Shown one piece after another: positions 61,802 through 64,000 of a stretch of 64,000 bases of DNA. Numbering within the stretch: the stretch's first letter is position 1; each line of letters starts with the position of its first letter. This DNA comes from Vibrio alfacsensis (GTDB taxonomy: Bacteria; Pseudomonadota; Gammaproteobacteria; Enterobacterales; Vibrionaceae): positions 2,108,001-2,172,000 of the forward strand of contig NZ_CP032093.1 of NCBI RefSeq assembly GCF_003544875.1, in the 5' to 3' direction. The translations under genes and the position numbers were made by a program. Below the pieces are notes generated by a model. It made no database searches. It saw nothing but the letters and a program-made list of their open reading frames with translations, and was not told the origin of the DNA.

Positions 61802-62392
61802 ATGGCACGCAGAAACGATCACACCAGAGAAGAGCTAATCAGTTTGACCTTAACCACGGTCAAACAGTTTTTAGATAAGCATTCTTACCACGAACTAAGT
61901 CTTCGTAAGATAGCCAACTTGATTGGTTATGTACCAAGCACATTGGTCAATATTTTTGGTAACTACAATTTATTGCTTCTGCACGCGGTTGCGCAAACTC
62001 TAGATGAGTTACAGCAAGAAGCCGTAAAGGCAACCAACAATAGTGGAGATGCTCAACAGGCACTCTTCGAGCTTGCCTACTGTTACCATGATTTTGCACA
62101 GCAACACCCCCACCGTTGGCAACTTGTATTCGAACACAATATGAACGGCGCACAACTTCCCGAGTGGCATGCTAAGCGCATTGATGGCATGACGGGTATG
62201 CTCGAATCACTGCTTACACAAATTGCGCCTCACCGTTCGGGATCCGAGGTACTGCAGGCAAGTCGTGTATTGTGGTCCGGCGTTCATGGAATAACGTTAC
62301 TCAGTGTTGATGACAAGTTCTTCTCTAGTGAACCAATAGATGGAAAAGAGCTCATCAACAACCTCCTTTCCAATTACCTGACTAACTGGTAA
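61802..62392 (+). CDS. TetR/AcrR-family transcriptional regulator
   Basis: A 196-residue regulator. An N-terminal TetR helix-turn-helix (LSLRKIANLIGYVPSTLVNIFGNY) is joined to a C-terminal ligand domain resembling the WHG/TetR_C family (WHAKRIDGMTGMLESLL, VLWSGVHGITLL). A palindrome immediately upstream suggests autoregulation. It is 13 bp upstream of the MFS-acyltransferase gene on the same strand, so it probably controls membrane lipid remodelling genes. Confidence 0.87.
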   Translation: MARRNDHTREELISLTLTTVKQFLDKHSYHELSLRKIANLIGYVPSTLVNIFGNYNLLLLHAVAQTLDELQQEAVKATNNSGDAQQALFELAYCYHDFAQQHPHRWQLVFEHNMNGAQLPEWHAKRIDGMTGMLESLLTQIAPHRSGSEVLQASRVLWSGVHGITLLSVDDKFFSSEPIDGKELINNLLSNYLTNW

Positions 62393-62405
62393 TCGAGGAG
62401 CATTC

Positions 62406-64000
62406 ATGTCATCAGACAGCCAGTCATCTTTATTGCGTCAACGAAAGTTTTTGCCTTACTTCATCACTCAGTTTTTTGGCGCTTTTAATGACAATATCTT
62501 CAAGAATGTACTGTTGCTGTTTGTTGCTTTTGCTGGTTCAAGCGCACTACCAATCTCGAGCAACTTATTTATAAACTTAGCGGCCGGACTTTTCATCCTG
62601 CCCTTTTTTCTTTTCTCTGCTTCCGCCGGTGTTCTAGCCGACAAATACGAAAAATCATGGTTTATTCGTAAGGTAAAGCTATTTGAAATCGCCATTATGT
62701 CCGTCGGTGCGATTGGTTTTATCACTGAAAGCTATAGCATTTTACTGCTGCTGCTCTTCCTTATGGGAACACAATCCGCTTTTTTTGGTCCTGTAAAATA
62801 CGCATTATTACCGCAACAACTCTCAGACAAAGAATTGGTTCCTGGTAACGCTCTCGTTGAAGCAGGAACATTCATAGCGATTCTGATTGGTACGATTGGT
62901 GCGGGTTTCATCGCCTCCGCTGACAATGCTAAGTATATTGCTGCGTTTAGCGTGGTCATTTTTGCATTACTTGGTTATTTAGCCAGTCAGCATATCCCTT
63001 TCGCACCATCCTGTGCGCCAGATATTCAATTTAAATGGCAACCGTATAAACAAACGAAACATACCCTTTCTATTGCGAAATCTGATCGTATCGTTTTCCA
63101 ATGCATTATGGCCATTAGCTGGTTTTGGTTTTGGGGCAGCTTACTTAACTCAGTTTCCAAACTTCACCAAAGTGTACTTAAACGGCACAGAGACCGCCGT
63201 ATCTTTCCTGCTCGCTCTGTTTTCAGTCGGTATTGCTCTAGGCTCATTAGCCTGCAACTGGTTTTCAAACCACCGTATTGAAATTGGCATTGTTCCGATT
63301 GGGGCGCTAGGCATCACGATTTTCGGCTATTTGATGGCTACCGCCATCCCAGATGAATTACCAAGATTCCACACGTTATTGGCGTTCATTCGCTACGCTG
63401 ATCTGTGGCCGCTGTTCTTTTATTTACTGATGATAGGTATATCGGGTGGTTTATTCATTGTTCCTCTCTATGCCCTTATGCAGCATCGAGCCAAAGAAAC
63501 AGAGCGTGCCCAAGTTATTGCCGGACTGAACATCTTTAATTCCTTGTTCATGGTAGGCAGCGCCATACTGGGAATTATTTGCTTGAGCGTGCTTGAAATG
63601 AGCATTCCTCAGCTATTTGCGCTCTTAGCCATACTGAACTTCTTGGTGGCCACCTATATTTTTCTGCAGATCCCGATCTTCGTTGTACGCTTTGTTGTAT
63701 GGATGCTGACTCACACCATTTACCGCGTAAAACATAAAAATCTCCATCACTTGCCTGAACATGGCGGTGCGTTATTGGTGTGTAATCACGTCAGTTATAT
63801 GGATGCGCTATTATTAAGCGCCGTTTGCCCACGCTTGATTCGCTTTGTCATGGAGGAAGATTATGCCAATTTACCCCCACTACGACGTTTCCTCCGCCGA
63901 GCCGGGGTTATCCCTATTTCTGCAAACAATCGCACCTCCATTCGTCGCGCCTTTAGCGATGTAGAAACAGCACTCAATGAAGGACATATCGTCTGTATTT
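62406..64000 (+). CDS. MFS transporter-acyltransferase fusion (LplT/Aas-like), frameshifted and cut by the right edge
   Basis: Multi-domain protein of the 2-acylglycerophosphoethanolamine acyltransferase type, which imports and re-acylates lysophospholipids. GGAG precedes MSSDSQSSLLRQRKFLPYFI. About twelve helices of an MFS domain (LplT-like) are followed by an acyltransferase with the NHxxxxD motif in VCNHVSYMDALLL; an AMP-binding domain would lie beyond the window. The frame breaks at 63129-63136, where T4 and G4 each look one base short. Restoring both gives WFWFLGAAYLTQFPNFTKVYL and an open frame to the edge. Expected full length exceeds 1,100 residues. Confidence 0.85.

Overview
The window is an ordinary stretch of gammaproteobacterial chromosome, almost certainly Vibrio. 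The evidence is the gene content and order: rnfABCDGE-nth-gloA, motY-rnt, grxD/sodB, adhE/ychE, topB/ydjA/sppA/ansA, yeaC/msrB/gapA/yeaD. It also carries a sodium-type flagellar motor protein (MotY), several sodium-coupled transporters and a tRNA-Tyr array. Protein sequences recalled from V. alginolyticus and V. parahaemolyticus are very close, so the Harveyi clade is likely; I cannot name the species. I see no prophage, insertion sequence, CRISPR array, integron cassette or defence island.

Layout. 1-9.1 kb: the 3' end of a pyruvate formate-lyase gene, then the complete Rnf electron-transport operon, nth and gloA. 9.2-13.2 kb: a Fur-boxed small protein, motY, rnt and a Na+/H+ antiporter-family gene. 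13.3-16.7 kb: DsbA-like thioredoxin-fold protein, grxD, sodB, an unknown protein and a degenerate SDR protein. 16.8-24.8 kb: adhE, ychE (MarC family), a voltage-gated-type K+ channel, asd and an NhaC-family transporter with a strong PurR box. 24.9-30.8 kb: a lipoprotein with a C-terminal membrane helix, a membrane Hpt protein, and yejK/yejL/yejM. 30.9-36.6 kb: tRNA-Ser, an acetoin-utilization/HDAC-family deacetylase and a sugar-acid-type operon (split UxaA-family lyase, DMT permease, enolase-superfamily enzyme). 37-48.7 kb: topB, ydjA, fadH, sppA, ansA, yeaC, msrB and gapA. 48.8-58.9 kb: yeaD, rlmA, chaN, a BCCT transporter and an RND efflux pair. 59-64 kb: six tRNA-Tyr genes, a Tim44-like protein, a TetR regulator and an MFS-acyltransferase gene running off the right edge.

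Working together: the left half is dominated by redox and fermentation functions (PFL, Rnf, AdhE, SodB, GrxD). Na+ circuits recur: Rnf may pump Na+, MotY serves the Na+ motor, and there are NhaC-type and BCCT carriers.

Most important caution: at least ten normally intact housekeeping genes are broken by tiny indels, mostly a missing base in a short homopolymer run (rnfG/rnfE, adhE, ychE, yejM, uxaA-like small subunit, topB, sppA, MFS-acyltransferase; probably the Hpt gene). The tRNA-Tyr copies vary in the same way. This looks like sequencing error in the underlying assembly rather than biology. Two disruptions do not fit that pattern: a one-base insertion in rnt and a 13-bp insertion in asd that creates an inverted repeat. 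I did not find a convincing undescribed system. The best leads are the short-tandem-repeat-interrupted Hpt protein, the predicted envelope-spanning lipoprotein beside it, the PurR-boxed NhaC-family transporter and the UxaA/enolase operon.
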